Program-made: the position numbers and the translations under genes
NCBI RefSeq assembly: GCF_017565405.1
Contig: NZ_JAGEKR010000005.1
Location: 50,151-114,150, forward strand
DNA from: Allobranchiibius sp. CTAmp26
GTDB taxonomy: Bacteria > Actinomycetota > Actinomycetes > Actinomycetales > Dermatophilaceae
Direction: 5' to 3'
Length of the DNA: 64,000 nt
Shown here: piece after piece, positions 46,380 to 54,565 of the stretch
How positions within the stretch are numbered: the stretch's first letter is position 1
Layout of the letters: each line of letters opens with the position of its first letter
Notes under the pieces: model-generated
The model's input: the letters and a program-made list of their open reading frames with translations, nothing else
What the model was told of the DNA's origin: nothing
Database searches by the model: none

Positions 46380-46960
46380 CGGCCGACGGGGTGGTCGTCG
46401 GGGACGACGGGTTGGCGCGCTGCGCCTGGGGATCGAGCCCGGAGTACCTGACCTACCACGACACCGAATGGGGTGTCCCCGTCCACGGCGAGCGCGCTCT
46501 GCTCGAGCGGATCACGCTCGAGGCGTTCCAGTCCGGGCTCTCCTGGCTGACGATCCTGCGCAAGCGGGAGGGCTTCCGCGCGGCGTTCGACGGTTTCGAC
46601 CCGCAGGTCGTCGCGGCGTACGACGACGCCGACGTCGAGCGGCTCCTGCAGGACGCCCGGATCGTGCGCAACCGCCGCAAGATCGAGGCCGCGATCGCGA
46701 ACGCCCGTGCCACCCTCGCGATGCGGGCGACCGGCGGACTCGACGAGCTGTTCTGGTCGCACGCTCCGGCGACCCACGCCTCACCCGCCCGGCTCGACGA
46801 CGTCCGCGCCACGTCACCGGAATCGGTGGCGCTGGCCAAGTCCCTCAAGACGGCCGGCTTCGCGCATGTCGGGCCCACCACGATGTACGCCGCGATGCAG
46901 GCCTGCGGTGTCGTCGACGACCACCTGCGGGGTTGCCACCGCGCGACGGCAGCCGCATGA
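46376..46960 (+). CDS. tag: 3-methyladenine DNA glycosylase I
   Basis: A 194-aa helix-hairpin-helix glycosylase that removes 3-methyladenine from alkylated DNA. Tag marks are complete: RCAWGSSPEYLTYHDTEWG near residues 16-34 (in two parts), EAFQSGLSWLTILRKRE near 48-64, and FAHVGPTTMYAAMQACGVVDDH. The Cys and His zinc-type ligands at the ends are kept. GTG start in overlap with the SRPBCC gene. Confidence 0.94.
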   Translation: MTADGVVVGDDGLARCAWGSSPEYLTYHDTEWGVPVHGERALLERITLEAFQSGLSWLTILRKREGFRAAFDGFDPQVVAAYDDADVERLLQDARIVRNRRKIEAAIANARATLAMRATGGLDELFWSHAPATHASPARLDDVRATSPESVALAKSLKTAGFAHVGPTTMYAAMQACGVVDDHLRGCHRATAAA

Positions 46961-48201
46961 CCACGCTGCTGGCCGCCCGGGGTGTCGCGCGGGCGAGGAC
47001 GGACTGGCGGGGCCTCGCCGGCCGCCGCCTGCTGCCGTTGACCGTCCTCGGTTACCTGCTGTGCCGCACGTTCTCCGCCGTGCTGATGATCTGGCTGGCC
47101 CGCCACCAGCCGGTGGACGGAGTGCCGGGCGGCGTTCCCGGCGGCCACGCGACCTACTGGGACGAGACCCGGATGTGGGACGGCCGCTGGTACCAGGAGA
47201 TCGCCGGGCACGGCTATCCCCGCCATCTCCCGGTGAACCCCGACGGGAAGGTTGCCCAGAACGCCTGGGCGTTCCTGCCGCTCTACCCGCTCGCCGTCAA
47301 GTGTCTGGTCGTGGTGACCGGGGCGTCGTTCGCGGTGGCCGGTTCGCTGTTGTCCCTGGTGCTCGGCGGCGCCGCGGTGGCCGTGATGGCCGTCCTGCTC
47401 CGGGACCGGATCGGGGCACCGGCCGCACTCGCCAGCGTGATCGTCTTCAGCGCGCTACCGCCGTCGATCACGCTGCAGATGACGTACACCGAATCGCTGG
47501 CGCTGCTGATCCTCATGGGTTTCCTGCTGGCCCTCGAGCGCGATCGGTGGATGATCGCCGCCCTCCTCGCCCTCACGATGGGCCTGACTCGGCCCATCGC
47601 CGCGCCCATGGTCCTGGTGGTGCTGGCGGTCGCCGTCGCCCGGTGGCGCGAGCGCGCCATCCGGCCCGTGCGCCGCCGCGACTGGGGCGGCATGGCGGCG
47701 GTGGCGGGCGCCGGCCTGGTGGGGGCGCTGCTGTGGGCGCAGATCGCCGGTCGGGTGACCGGCGTCCGGTCGGCTTACTTCGAGACCCAGGGCGCCTGGC
47801 GTGCCGACGGCGTGGTGTTCTTCCAGCCCTGGGTGCGCAACTTCGAGCTGCTCTTCGGCAAGGTCGGGGCGACCGTCGTCCTCGTGGCCCTGCTCGCAAC
47901 CTTCGTGGCGATGGTCACCGGTCCCTGGGCCCGGGCGCTCGGGCCCGTCCTGCTGGGCTGGACCGTGGCGTACGCGGCGTACCTCGTCGCCACGGTCGAC
48001 GTGTGGACCAGCACCTACCGCTACGCGATGTTCCTCTTCCCTCTGGTGCCGGTCGCGCTCGGTGTGGGATGGGTACACCGCGAGCGCAGGGTGCTGGTCA
48101 CGCTGCGGTGCGCGATCTTCCTGGTGCTGTCGCTCGGCTGGCAGGTCTGGTGGGCGTGGACGCTGTTGCGGTTCGTGCCGCCCGTCGGCAACCCGATCTG
48201 A
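46957..48201 (+). CDS. PIG-V-like membrane mannosyltransferase homologue (copy 2)
   Basis: A 414-aa membrane protein with about ten helices, a paralogue of the gene at 42560. It repeats MWDGRWYQEIAGHGYPRHLP and NAWAFLPLYPLAVK at matching positions and the TYTESLALLIL helix start (copy 1 has AYTESLAMML). Two copies in 5 kb suggest different acceptors or a gene duplication. The ATG overlaps the tag stop (ATGA). It is convergent with the enoyl-CoA hydratase, with 3 bases between stops. Confidence 0.82.
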   Translation: MTTLLAARGVARARTDWRGLAGRRLLPLTVLGYLLCRTFSAVLMIWLARHQPVDGVPGGVPGGHATYWDETRMWDGRWYQEIAGHGYPRHLPVNPDGKVAQNAWAFLPLYPLAVKCLVVVTGASFAVAGSLLSLVLGGAAVAVMAVLLRDRIGAPAALASVIVFSALPPSITLQMTYTESLALLILMGFLLALERDRWMIAALLALTMGLTRPIAAPMVLVVLAVAVARWRERAIRPVRRRDWGGMAAVAGAGLVGALLWAQIAGRVTGVRSAYFETQGAWRADGVVFFQPWVRNFELLFGKVGATVVLVALLATFVAMVTGPWARALGPVLLGWTVAYAAYLVATVDVWTSTYRYAMFLFPLVPVALGVGWVHRERRVLVTLRCAIFLVLSLGWQVWWAWTLLRFVPPVGNPI

Positions 48202-48204
48202 GTC

Positions 48205-49011
48205 TCAGCGTCCCTCGAAGCGGGCGGGGGTCTTGGACAGGAACGCCTCGACGGCGGCCGCGTGGTCCTGCGAACTCCCGGTGCGCGCCATGAGCTCCGC
48301 CTCGTGCGCCAGCGACGAGGCCAGATCGTGGCCGGCGGAGTACGCCAGCGCCTGCCGGATCGAGGCGTAGGCCAGCGTCGGTCCGGCCGCGAGCTGCGCC
48401 GCGAACTGCGCGACGGTCTCGTCCAGCTCCGCCGCCGGTACGAGGCGGGTCACCAGTCCCAGCCGCTGCGCCTCGTCGGCCGGGACGGTGCGGGGGAACA
48501 TCAGCAGTTCGCGCGCCGCCGGGTAGCCGATCAGCCGTGGCAACGTCCAGGACGACCCGGTGTCGCTCGACAGCCCGATCGCCGCGAACGAGGTGTTGAA
48601 GCCTGCGGTGTCCGCGACGATCCGGGCGTCCGCCGCGAACGCCAGTGAGGCGCCCGCCCCCGCGGCGACGCCGTTCACGGCGGCGATCACCGGCTTGTCC
48701 ATGGTGAGCAGCAGGGTCACGATCGGGTTGTAGTGGGACTCCACGGTCGAGGACAGCGGCTCGCCGCTGCGCAGTTGCGTCACGTGCTCCTTGAGGTCCT
48801 GTCCAACGCAGAAAGCCTTGCCGGTGCCGGTCAGGACGACCGCGCGCACCTGCGTGTCCGCCGCCAGGTCCCGCAGGGTGGCCAGCAGCGACTCCTTCGT
48901 CGCCAGGTCCAAGGCGTTCATCGCGTCGGGCCGGTTCAGCCGGACGGTGGCGACACCGTCCACGCGAGTCACTACGACGGGGTGTTCGGCCTGCGGGGCG
49001 GCGGACGTCAT
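48205..49011 (-). CDS. Enoyl-CoA hydratase/isomerase family protein
   Basis: A 268-aa crotonase-fold enzyme. The oxyanion-hole segments are visible: GKAFCVGQDL near residue 65 and VNGVAAGAGASLAFAADAR near 109-127. The second catalytic-site position is Asp/Ser-rich (GLSSDTGSSWTLPRLIG), as in PaaG-type enzymes. The acyl-CoA substrate is unknown. The ATG has an AGGAGGAG site. Confidence 0.88.
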   Translation of the reverse strand: MTSAAPQAEHPVVVTRVDGVATVRLNRPDAMNALDLATKESLLATLRDLAADTQVRAVVLTGTGKAFCVGQDLKEHVTQLRSGEPLSSTVESHYNPIVTLLLTMDKPVIAAVNGVAAGAGASLAFAADARIVADTAGFNTSFAAIGLSSDTGSSWTLPRLIGYPAARELLMFPRTVPADEAQRLGLVTRLVPAAELDETVAQFAAQLAAGPTLAYASIRQALAYSAGHDLASSLAHEAELMARTGSSQDHAAAVEAFLSKTPARFEGR

Positions 49012-49179
49012 CGGGGGTCTCCTCCTGGTGGGGGCGGGTCTTCGGCGAGTGGCGGATTTCCGCAACGCACCCGGTTCGGCGATAATAAGGCGCAATTGCG
49101 AGGCCGTTCCGGCCAGCAGATCGATCGGACAGCTGCGTGGCGGGTGGCGCGAAGGCGTCACGCCACCGAAGGGAGCACC

Positions 49180-49347
49180 ATGGCGGCGATGAAGCCGCGG
49201 ACCGGAGACGGTCCGCTCGAGGTCACCAAAGAGGGCCGCAGCATCCTGCTGCGCATGCCGCTCGAGGGCGGTGGCCGGCTGGTGGTCGAGATGAACGCCG
49301 AGGAGGCCGCCGCGCTCGGCGATGCGATCAAGGGCTGCATCGGCTGA
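49180..49347 (+). CDS. DUF3117 small protein
   Basis: A 55-aa protein nearly identical to the DUF3117 family, one of the most conserved small proteins of actinobacteria: KPRTGDGPLEVTKEGRSIL, then MPLEGGGRLVVEMNAEEAAAL. Function unknown; no cofactor motif. The ATG has an AAGGGAG site. The order after tag matches mycobacteria. A bidirectional terminator follows. GATAAT at 49081-49086 may be its -10. Confidence 0.9.
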   Translation: MAAMKPRTGDGPLEVTKEGRSILLRMPLEGGGRLVVEMNAEEAAALGDAIKGCIG

Positions 49348-49365
49348 TCCGACCCTCAACCGTGA

Positions 49366-49400
49366 CGAAGGCCCCACCCGTTCCACGGCTGGGGCCTTCG
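49366..49400. terminator. Bidirectional terminator between DUF3117 and the O-methyltransferase
   Basis: CGAAGGCCCCA and TGGGGCCTTCG form an 11-bp stem around a 13-base loop, between the stops of two convergent genes. Confidence 0.75.
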
Positions 49401-49416
49401 TGCGTCGTCGGGTCGT

Positions 49417-50058
49417 TCAGCCCCGCGTGTCGGAGGTGATGGCGGTCAGCAGTCCGTCGCCGACCGGCAGGAGCGCGACCCGCAGCGAAGGGTCGTCGCG
49501 CAGCGACTTGCCGAGGTCGCGCAGGACCGTGGTGGACTCGTCGCGCGCCACCGGGTCGGCGACCTGGTCGTGCCACAGCATGTTGTCGATCGCCAGCACC
49601 CCGCCGGGCCGCAACAGGCGCAGCCCCTGCTCGACGTACGCGGGATAGTCCGGCTTGTGGCCGTCGACCAGCACCATGTCGTACGCGCTGTCGGTGAGTC
49701 GCGGGAGCACGGTCAACGCGTTGCCGCAGATGATCCGCAACCGGTGCGGTGCGATGCCCGCCTCCGAGTACGCCTCGCGCGCCGCGCTCTGGTGCTCCGC
49801 ACTGAGGTCGATGGTGGTGAGCACACCACGCGCCGGCATCCCGGACAGCAACCACAGACCGGAGACGCCCGCTCCCGTGCCGACCTCGACCACCGACATC
49901 GCCCGGGCCGCGGCGGCCAGGGTCTGCAACGCGGCGCCCGTGCCGGTGCCGACCGGGACCGCGCCGAGCTTCTCCCCGCGGTCGCGGGCGCGGGCGATCG
50001 CGTCGGGCTCGGTGACGAAGTCCTCGGCGTAGCTCCAGCTGGACGCTCGCATCTGCAT
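49417..50058 (-). CDS. O-methyltransferase (SAM-dependent, caffeoyl-CoA type)
   Basis: A 213-aa class I methyltransferase of the cation-dependent catechol/caffeoyl-CoA group. The SAM motif VVEVGTGAGVSGLWLLSG is near residue 56, and the metal-site DGHKPDYPAYVEQGLRLLRPGGVLAIDN follows near 130. The homologue next to sigE in mycobacteria (Rv1220c from memory) has unknown substrate. The ATG at 50058 follows a -10 by 6 bases and lies 166 bases from the sigE start. Confidence 0.87.
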   Translation of the reverse strand: MQMRASSWSYAEDFVTEPDAIARARDRGEKLGAVPVGTGTGAALQTLAAAARAMSVVEVGTGAGVSGLWLLSGMPARGVLTTIDLSAEHQSAAREAYSEAGIAPHRLRIICGNALTVLPRLTDSAYDMVLVDGHKPDYPAYVEQGLRLLRPGGVLAIDNMLWHDQVADPVARDESTTVLRDLGKSLRDDPSLRVALLPVGDGLLTAITSDTRG

Positions 50059-50064
50059 GGGTGC

Positions 50065-50070
50065 AGTCTG
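50065..50070 (-). promoter_or_regulatory. Leaderless-type -10 of the O-methyltransferase gene
   Basis: CAGACT 6 bases before the ATG at 50058, with no Shine-Dalgarno. Confidence 0.55.
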
Positions 50071-50120
50071 CCGGGCCGCGGCAGTACATACCAATGCGGC
50101 ACCGATCCCGATGTCGGCGG

Positions 50121-50148
50121 GAGAACATTTGTGACCCGTCGTACGTTG
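50121..50148 (+). promoter_or_regulatory. Possible SigE-type ECF promoter of sigE
   Basis: GAGAAC at 50121-50126, 17 bases, then CGTTG at 50144-50148. It is close to the GGRMC-N18-SGTTG layout reported for mycobacterial SigE/SigH, so sigE may drive itself. The leader would be about 70 bases. Confidence 0.4.
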
Positions 50149-50224
50149 AGAAGGTCATGCACCGCATCGAGGCTGCCAAGCAAGGGCACAGCCCACACAC
50201 AGCGGACCTGGCGAGGCTGAGGTC

Positions 50225-50875
50225 ATGACGACCCAGCATGCCCAGTCGACGGCTCGGACGACCCGCACGGTCGTGCCCGACGAGGCCCCCGCAGGATGGG
50301 TGCCGCCGACCTGGGAGGAGATCGTCACCGAGCACTCCGCCCGCGTCTACCGGCTGTCCTACCGGCTGACCGGCAACGTGCACGACGCCGAGGACCTCAC
50401 CCACGACGTCTTCCTGCGGGTGTTCCGCTCGCTCGGCTCCTACCGCCCCGGGACGTTCGAGGGCTGGCTGCACCGGATCACCACCAACGTCTTCCTGGAC
50501 AAGATGCGCCGCAAGCAGCGCATCCGCTTCGACGCGCTCTCCGACGAGTCCGCGGCGAGGCTCCCGAGCCGGGAGAGCGGCCCGGAGCAGACCTATGTCG
50601 ACGCGCACTTCGACGACGACATCCAGCGGGCGCTGGACGCCCTGGCGCCGGACTTCCGCGCGGCCGTGGTGCTCTGCGACATCGAGGGCCTGTCCTACGA
50701 GGAGATCGCCGCGACCCTGGATGTGAAGCTGGGAACCGTGCGATCGCGCATCCACCGCGGCCGGGCTCAGCTGCGCGAGGCGCTCGCGCACCGGGCGCCC
50801 CGCCCGCAGACGTCGACGCCGGTGGCCTCGCGGCCGGGTCTCGGCATGCCGGTGATGCCGGCGGGATCCCTGTGA
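50225..50875 (+). CDS. sigE: ECF sigma factor SigE
   Basis: A 216-aa extracytoplasmic-function sigma factor for envelope and heat stress. Region 2 (about 35-105) has [20 protein letters not shown] and [17 protein letters not shown]; region 4 (about 135-185) has [22 protein letters not shown] and the [13 protein letters not shown]. The identity rests on these plus the order O-methyltransferase-sigE-rseA-htrA-tatB kept across actinobacteria. The stop overlaps the anti-sigma start. Confidence 0.93.
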   Translation: MTTQHAQSTARTTRTVVPDEAPAGWVPPTWEEIVTEHSARVYRLSYRLTGNVHDAEDLTHDVFLRVFRSLGSYRPGTFEGWLHRITTNVFLDKMRRKQRIRFDALSDESAARLPSRESGPEQTYVDAHFDDDIQRALDALAPDFRAAVVLCDIEGLSYEEIAATLDVKLGTVRSRIHRGRAQLREALAHRAPRPQTSTPVASRPGLGMPVMPAGSL

Positions 50876-51423
50876 TCCGCGTGCGCGACGGCCAGGACAT
50901 GCGGGATCGACACGACACCGATGTCCTCTGCGACTACGTCGACGACATGCTCGACGCGGCACGCACCTGCGCGGTCGAGCGGCACCTGTCGGTGTGCCTG
51001 CACTGTCGGGCGTTCGTGCAGGAGCAGCGCGACGTGATCGCACGGATGCGCAGCTTCACCCTGGGTCACCAGGGTCAGCACGACCTCGCGGCCGGACTGA
51101 TGCACCTGGCGCAGGAGGTCCGCCGTGAGTGCACACCCATCCGGCCGCACGGCCCGGCCACCCTGGCGACGTCCGCGCCCGCGCAGTACGCCTCCGCGCG
51201 CCGTTCGGTGGCCTGCGCCGTGTTCGCGGTCGCCGGGTGCGTCGGGGCCGCCCTCGTCGCCGTGCAGGTGCCCGTGGGCGCACCCGGCGGGACACCGGGC
51301 CAGTTGCAGCGCGGGGGAGCCTCCGTCGTACGGCAGGCGCCGCGTGCCGCGAACGGCTCGGTGACCGAGCCGGTCGCCGACCCCGTGGTCCGCGCGGCGA
51401 TGGTGCGGTCCGGCGGTCACTGA
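50872..51423 (+). CDS. rseA: Anti-sigma-E factor RseA
   Basis: A protein of about 183 aa. The zinc-binding anti-sigma motif H-x3-C-x2-C is seen in [14 protein letters not shown] near residues 36-49, part of the ZAS fold that clamps SigE and is redox-sensitive in mycobacteria. A hydrophobic stretch near residues 107-127 could be a membrane segment, unlike the soluble mycobacterial RseA. GTG start overlapping the sigE stop; a GTG at 50881 is also possible. Confidence 0.85.
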   Translation: MIRVRDGQDMRDRHDTDVLCDYVDDMLDAARTCAVERHLSVCLHCRAFVQEQRDVIARMRSFTLGHQGQHDLAAGLMHLAQEVRRECTPIRPHGPATLATSAPAQYASARRSVACAVFAVAGCVGAALVAVQVPVGAPGGTPGQLQRGGASVVRQAPRAANGSVTEPVADPVVRAAMVRSGGH

Positions 51424-51437
51424 GCAGCGTCGTAAGC

Positions 51438-51443
51438 GACAAT
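51438..51443 (+). promoter_or_regulatory. Leaderless-type -10 of htrA
   Basis: GACAAT 7 bases before the ATG at 51451, with no Shine-Dalgarno. htrA may thus have its own start besides read-through from sigE. Confidence 0.45.
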
Positions 51444-51450
51444 CTCGGGT

Positions 51451-52566
51451 ATGACGCCGTCCGGGCCCCAGCAGCCGTTTCCTTCGGCCGGTCCGCCAGC
51501 GAATCCCGAGCAGCCCCGGAAGGGCCGCGCCGGGCTGCTCGCGGGCGGCGCGCTCGTCCTCGCGCTGGTCGCCGGCGCGGTCGGTGGTGCGGGTGGCGCG
51601 ATCATCACCCACCACTACGACGCGGACGCCACTGACGTGGCGGGCAGCGACCAGGTGAGCGCGATCGCCAAACGCTCCCTGCCCAGCGTCGTGACGATCC
51701 AGATCGCCGACTCCACGGGTAAGCCGGTGGGCACTGGGTCCGGCTTCGTCATCCGCTCCAGCGGATACATCGTCACCAACAACCACGTCGCCGAGGGTGC
51801 AGGTGCCAGCGGCCGGCTCACCGTGCAGTTCTCCGACGACAGCCAGGCGTCCGCCCGGATCGTCGGGGCCGACGCGTCGTACGACCTGGCCGTCATCAAG
51901 GTCAATCACGGCACGCTGCCGACTCTGGCGTACGGCGACTCCGACGCCCTCATCGTCGGCCAGTCGGTCATCGCGGTCGGCGCGCCGCTGGGGCTGACCG
52001 GTTCGGTCACTACGGGCATCGTGAGCGCGCTCAACAGACCGGTCAGCACCGGGCAGTCCATGTCGGATGTGTCCTACCTGAACGCCGTGCAGACCGACGC
52101 GGCGATCAACCCGGGCAACTCCGGTGGTCCGCTGCTGGACATGCACGGCCGGGTCGTCGGAGTGAACTCGGCGATCGCCAGCACGGGCGGCGACGGGTCG
52201 GGGAGCCAGCAGAGCGGCAACATCGGCGTGGGCTTCGCGATCCCGTCGGCGCAGGTGCAGCGCACGGTCGACCAGCTCATCAGGACGGGCAAGGCCGAGC
52301 ACCCCAGCATCGGCATCCAGGTGGACCCGAACTACGAGGGGACCGGCGTGCGCGTCGGGGGCGTGGACGCGGGCGGCGGTGCACAGCGTGCCGGGGTCGC
52401 CACCGGCGACGTGATCACCGCGATCGACGGGGTCGAGGTGGCCGGTCCCACGGCGTTCATCGTGGCCCTGCGATCGAAGCCGCTCGGCGCCACGGTGACC
52501 TTGACCATCACGAGCAACGGCGGCAGCCGTAGTGTCGCGGTGCAGACCAACGCATCGAACAACTGA
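51451..52566 (+). CDS. htrA: HtrA-like serine protease with PDZ domain
   Basis: A 371-aa membrane-anchored protease for damaged envelope proteins. A short cytoplasmic head precedes one helix (about 27-52). The trypsin-like domain follows with His in NNHV near residue 112, Asp in YDLAV near 146 and Ser in GNSGGP near 224. The C-terminal PDZ domain (about 285-365) has the GIQVD and GDVITAIDGVEV strands. It is the usual partner of SigE/RseA. Confidence 0.93.
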   Translation: MTPSGPQQPFPSAGPPANPEQPRKGRAGLLAGGALVLALVAGAVGGAGGAIITHHYDADATDVAGSDQVSAIAKRSLPSVVTIQIADSTGKPVGTGSGFVIRSSGYIVTNNHVAEGAGASGRLTVQFSDDSQASARIVGADASYDLAVIKVNHGTLPTLAYGDSDALIVGQSVIAVGAPLGLTGSVTTGIVSALNRPVSTGQSMSDVSYLNAVQTDAAINPGNSGGPLLDMHGRVVGVNSAIASTGGDGSGSQQSGNIGVGFAIPSAQVQRTVDQLIRTGKAEHPSIGIQVDPNYEGTGVRVGGVDAGGGAQRAGVATGDVITAIDGVEVAGPTAFIVALRSKPLGATVTLTITSNGGSRSVAVQTNASNN

Positions 52567-52588
52567 GGCTCGCAGGGAGGATGGTGAC

Positions 52589-52966
52589 ATGTTCGGGATC
52601 ACGTCGTGGAAACTGCTGATCCTGCTCGTGGCCGCCATGGTCCTCATCGGGCCGGAGCGGATGCCGGAGTACCTGGCCAAACTGCGGACCTTCGTCAAGC
52701 AGGCCCGTGACATGGCCAACGGCGCCAAGGGCAACCTGAAGGACCAGCTCGGGCCGGACTTCGAGGACATCGACTGGCGCCAGTACGACCCCCGTCAGTA
52801 CGACCCGCGCAAGATCATCCGGCAGGCCCTCTACGACGAGGAGGACGCCTCCGGTGAGCCGACCGAGCAGGCGCCCTACCTCGGCCACGACGGGATCGCC
52901 GCGCACGAGGACCACCGCCGGTGGGACCCGGACCGCGCCACGCCGTACGACGTCGACGCCACCTGA
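52589..52966 (+). CDS. tatB: Sec-independent translocase protein TatB
   Basis: A 125-aa TatB with one N-terminal helix (about 5-21), the GPERMPEYLAKL turn and amphipathic helix near residues 22-50, then an acidic tail. TatB with TatC binds twin-arginine signal peptides. The tail has an oddity: QYDPR occurs twice in a row near residues 69-78. The ATG follows GGGAGG by 9 bases. The position after htrA is usual. Confidence 0.9.
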   Translation: MFGITSWKLLILLVAAMVLIGPERMPEYLAKLRTFVKQARDMANGAKGNLKDQLGPDFEDIDWRQYDPRQYDPRKIIRQALYDEEDASGEPTEQAPYLGHDGIAAHEDHRRWDPDRATPYDVDAT

Positions 52967-52994
52967 GGCCCCGCCCGGCAGTGTCTGCGTGCGC

Positions 52995-54449
52995 TCAGTG
53001 CGTCGAGGGCTCCGTCTCGATCTCGGTGCGGTCGCCGGACCACAGGGTGTGGAACGTGCCGTCCTTGTCCGCCCGCTGGTAGGTGTGGGCTCCGAAGAAG
53101 TCACGTAGTCCCTGCACGAGCGCGGCCGGCAGCCGCTCCGACGAGAGGGCGTCGTAATAGGCGAGCGCCGAGGAGAATCCCGGCGCCGGAATGCCCGAGG
53201 CCGCCGCGATGCCGACGATGCGCCGCCACGCGGCATCGCCCTCGGCGACCGCGTTCGCGAAGTAGGGGTCCTCGAGCAGGGTCTCCAGGTCGGGGTTCTT
53301 GTCGTACGCCTCGACGATGCGGTTCAGGAACTGCGCGCGGATGATGCAGCCGCCGCGCCAGATCTTGGCCATGTCGCCGAGGTCGATGTCCCAGTCGTAC
53401 TCCTTGGCCCCCGCGATGATGAGGTCGAAGCCCTGCGCGTAGGCGACCACCTTGGAGGCGTACAGCGCCGCGCGGACGTCGTCCTCGAAGCCGTCGCCGA
53501 CCTGCTGGATCTGCGGTCGTGACGCGGCGGTCCTGCGCACCGCGGCCCGCTGGGTGGGCTTGGAGGAGACCGCCCGGGCGAAGACCGCCTCGCCGATGCC
53601 GGACACCGGAATGCCCAGTCCGACGGCGTTCTGCACGGTCCAGACGCCGGTGCCCTTGGAGCCGGCCTGATCCTCGATGACGTCGACCAGGGGCTTGCCG
53701 GTGTCGGCGTCGGTCTGCTTCAGGACCTCGGCGGTGATCTCGATCAGGTAGGACTCCAGGTCGCCGTCGTTCCACTCGGTGAAGATCTGGGCGACTTCGC
53801 TCGTGGAGTGCTTGCCCACGCGGCGCAGCAGGTCGTACGCCTCGGCGATGAGCTGCATGTCGGCGTACTCGATGCCGTTGTGCACCATCTTCACGAAGTG
53901 TCCGGCGCCGTCGGTGCCGACGTGGGTCACGCACGGCTCACCCTCGGCGACGGCGGCGATGGAGCGCAGGATCGGCCCCAGGGTCTCCCACGCCTCGGCC
54001 GAACCGCCCGGCATGATCGACGGCCCGTGCAGGGCGCCCTCCTCGCCACCGGAGATACCCGTGCCGACGAAGTTCAGGCCGCGCTCACGCAGCTGCTTCT
54101 CGCGCCTGATCGTGTCGTGGAAGTTGGCGTTGCCGCCGTCCACGATGATGTCGCCCTCCTCGAACAGGTCGGCGAGCTGGTCGATCACGGCGTCGGTGCC
54201 CTTGCCGGCCTGCACCATGATGATCGCGGTGCGCGGCTTGGTGAGGGAGGCCGCGAAGTCCTCGATCGACTCCGACGCCACGAAACCGGCGTCGGCGTGC
54301 TCCTGCATCAGTTCGTCGGTACGCGCCTGGGTGCGGTTGTAGACCGCGACGGTGTTGCCCTCGCGCGACGCGAGGTTGCGCGCCAGGTTGGATCCCATGA
54401 CCGCGAGGCCGACGACCCCGATGTTGGCCTGCTGCCCGTCGTTGCTCAT
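52995..54449 (-). CDS. gnd: 6-phosphogluconate dehydrogenase (NADP+, decarboxylating)
   Basis: A 484-aa pentose-phosphate enzyme converting 6-phosphogluconate to ribulose 5-phosphate, CO2 and NADPH. The NADP-binding GLAVMGSNLARNLAS is near residue 14. The substrate motif GTGISGGEEGALHGPS is near 128, the catalytic Lys lies in HFVKMVHNGIEY near 184, and the C-terminal tail is in GAHTYQR. It is the long (Gnd, not GndA-short) type. AGAGGAACG gives a ribosome site. Confidence 0.96.
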   Translation of the reverse strand: MSNDGQQANIGVVGLAVMGSNLARNLASREGNTVAVYNRTQARTDELMQEHADAGFVASESIEDFAASLTKPRTAIIMVQAGKGTDAVIDQLADLFEEGDIIVDGGNANFHDTIRREKQLRERGLNFVGTGISGGEEGALHGPSIMPGGSAEAWETLGPILRSIAAVAEGEPCVTHVGTDGAGHFVKMVHNGIEYADMQLIAEAYDLLRRVGKHSTSEVAQIFTEWNDGDLESYLIEITAEVLKQTDADTGKPLVDVIEDQAGSKGTGVWTVQNAVGLGIPVSGIGEAVFARAVSSKPTQRAAVRRTAASRPQIQQVGDGFEDDVRAALYASKVVAYAQGFDLIIAGAKEYDWDIDLGDMAKIWRGGCIIRAQFLNRIVEAYDKNPDLETLLEDPYFANAVAEGDAAWRRIVGIAAASGIPAPGFSSALAYYDALSSERLPAALVQGLRDFFGAHTYQRADKDGTFHTLWSGDRTEIETEPSTH

Positions 54450-54506
54450 GCCGTTCCTCTCGGGTCTGCACTGCGTCGTGCGCGCCCCCCGGTCGGGGTA
54501 CGAGCC

Positions 54507-54537
54507 ACTATCAGTGCCAACCCGGCCCGGAGGTCAA
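54507..54537 (-). promoter_or_regulatory. Possible gnd promoter
   Basis: TTGACC at 54532-54537 and GATAGT at 54507-54512 on the minus strand, 19 bases apart. The leader would be about 50 bases. Confidence 0.35.
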
Positions 54538-54565
54538 GCATTCCGGCCGGTCGGCCGGCAGTCGG

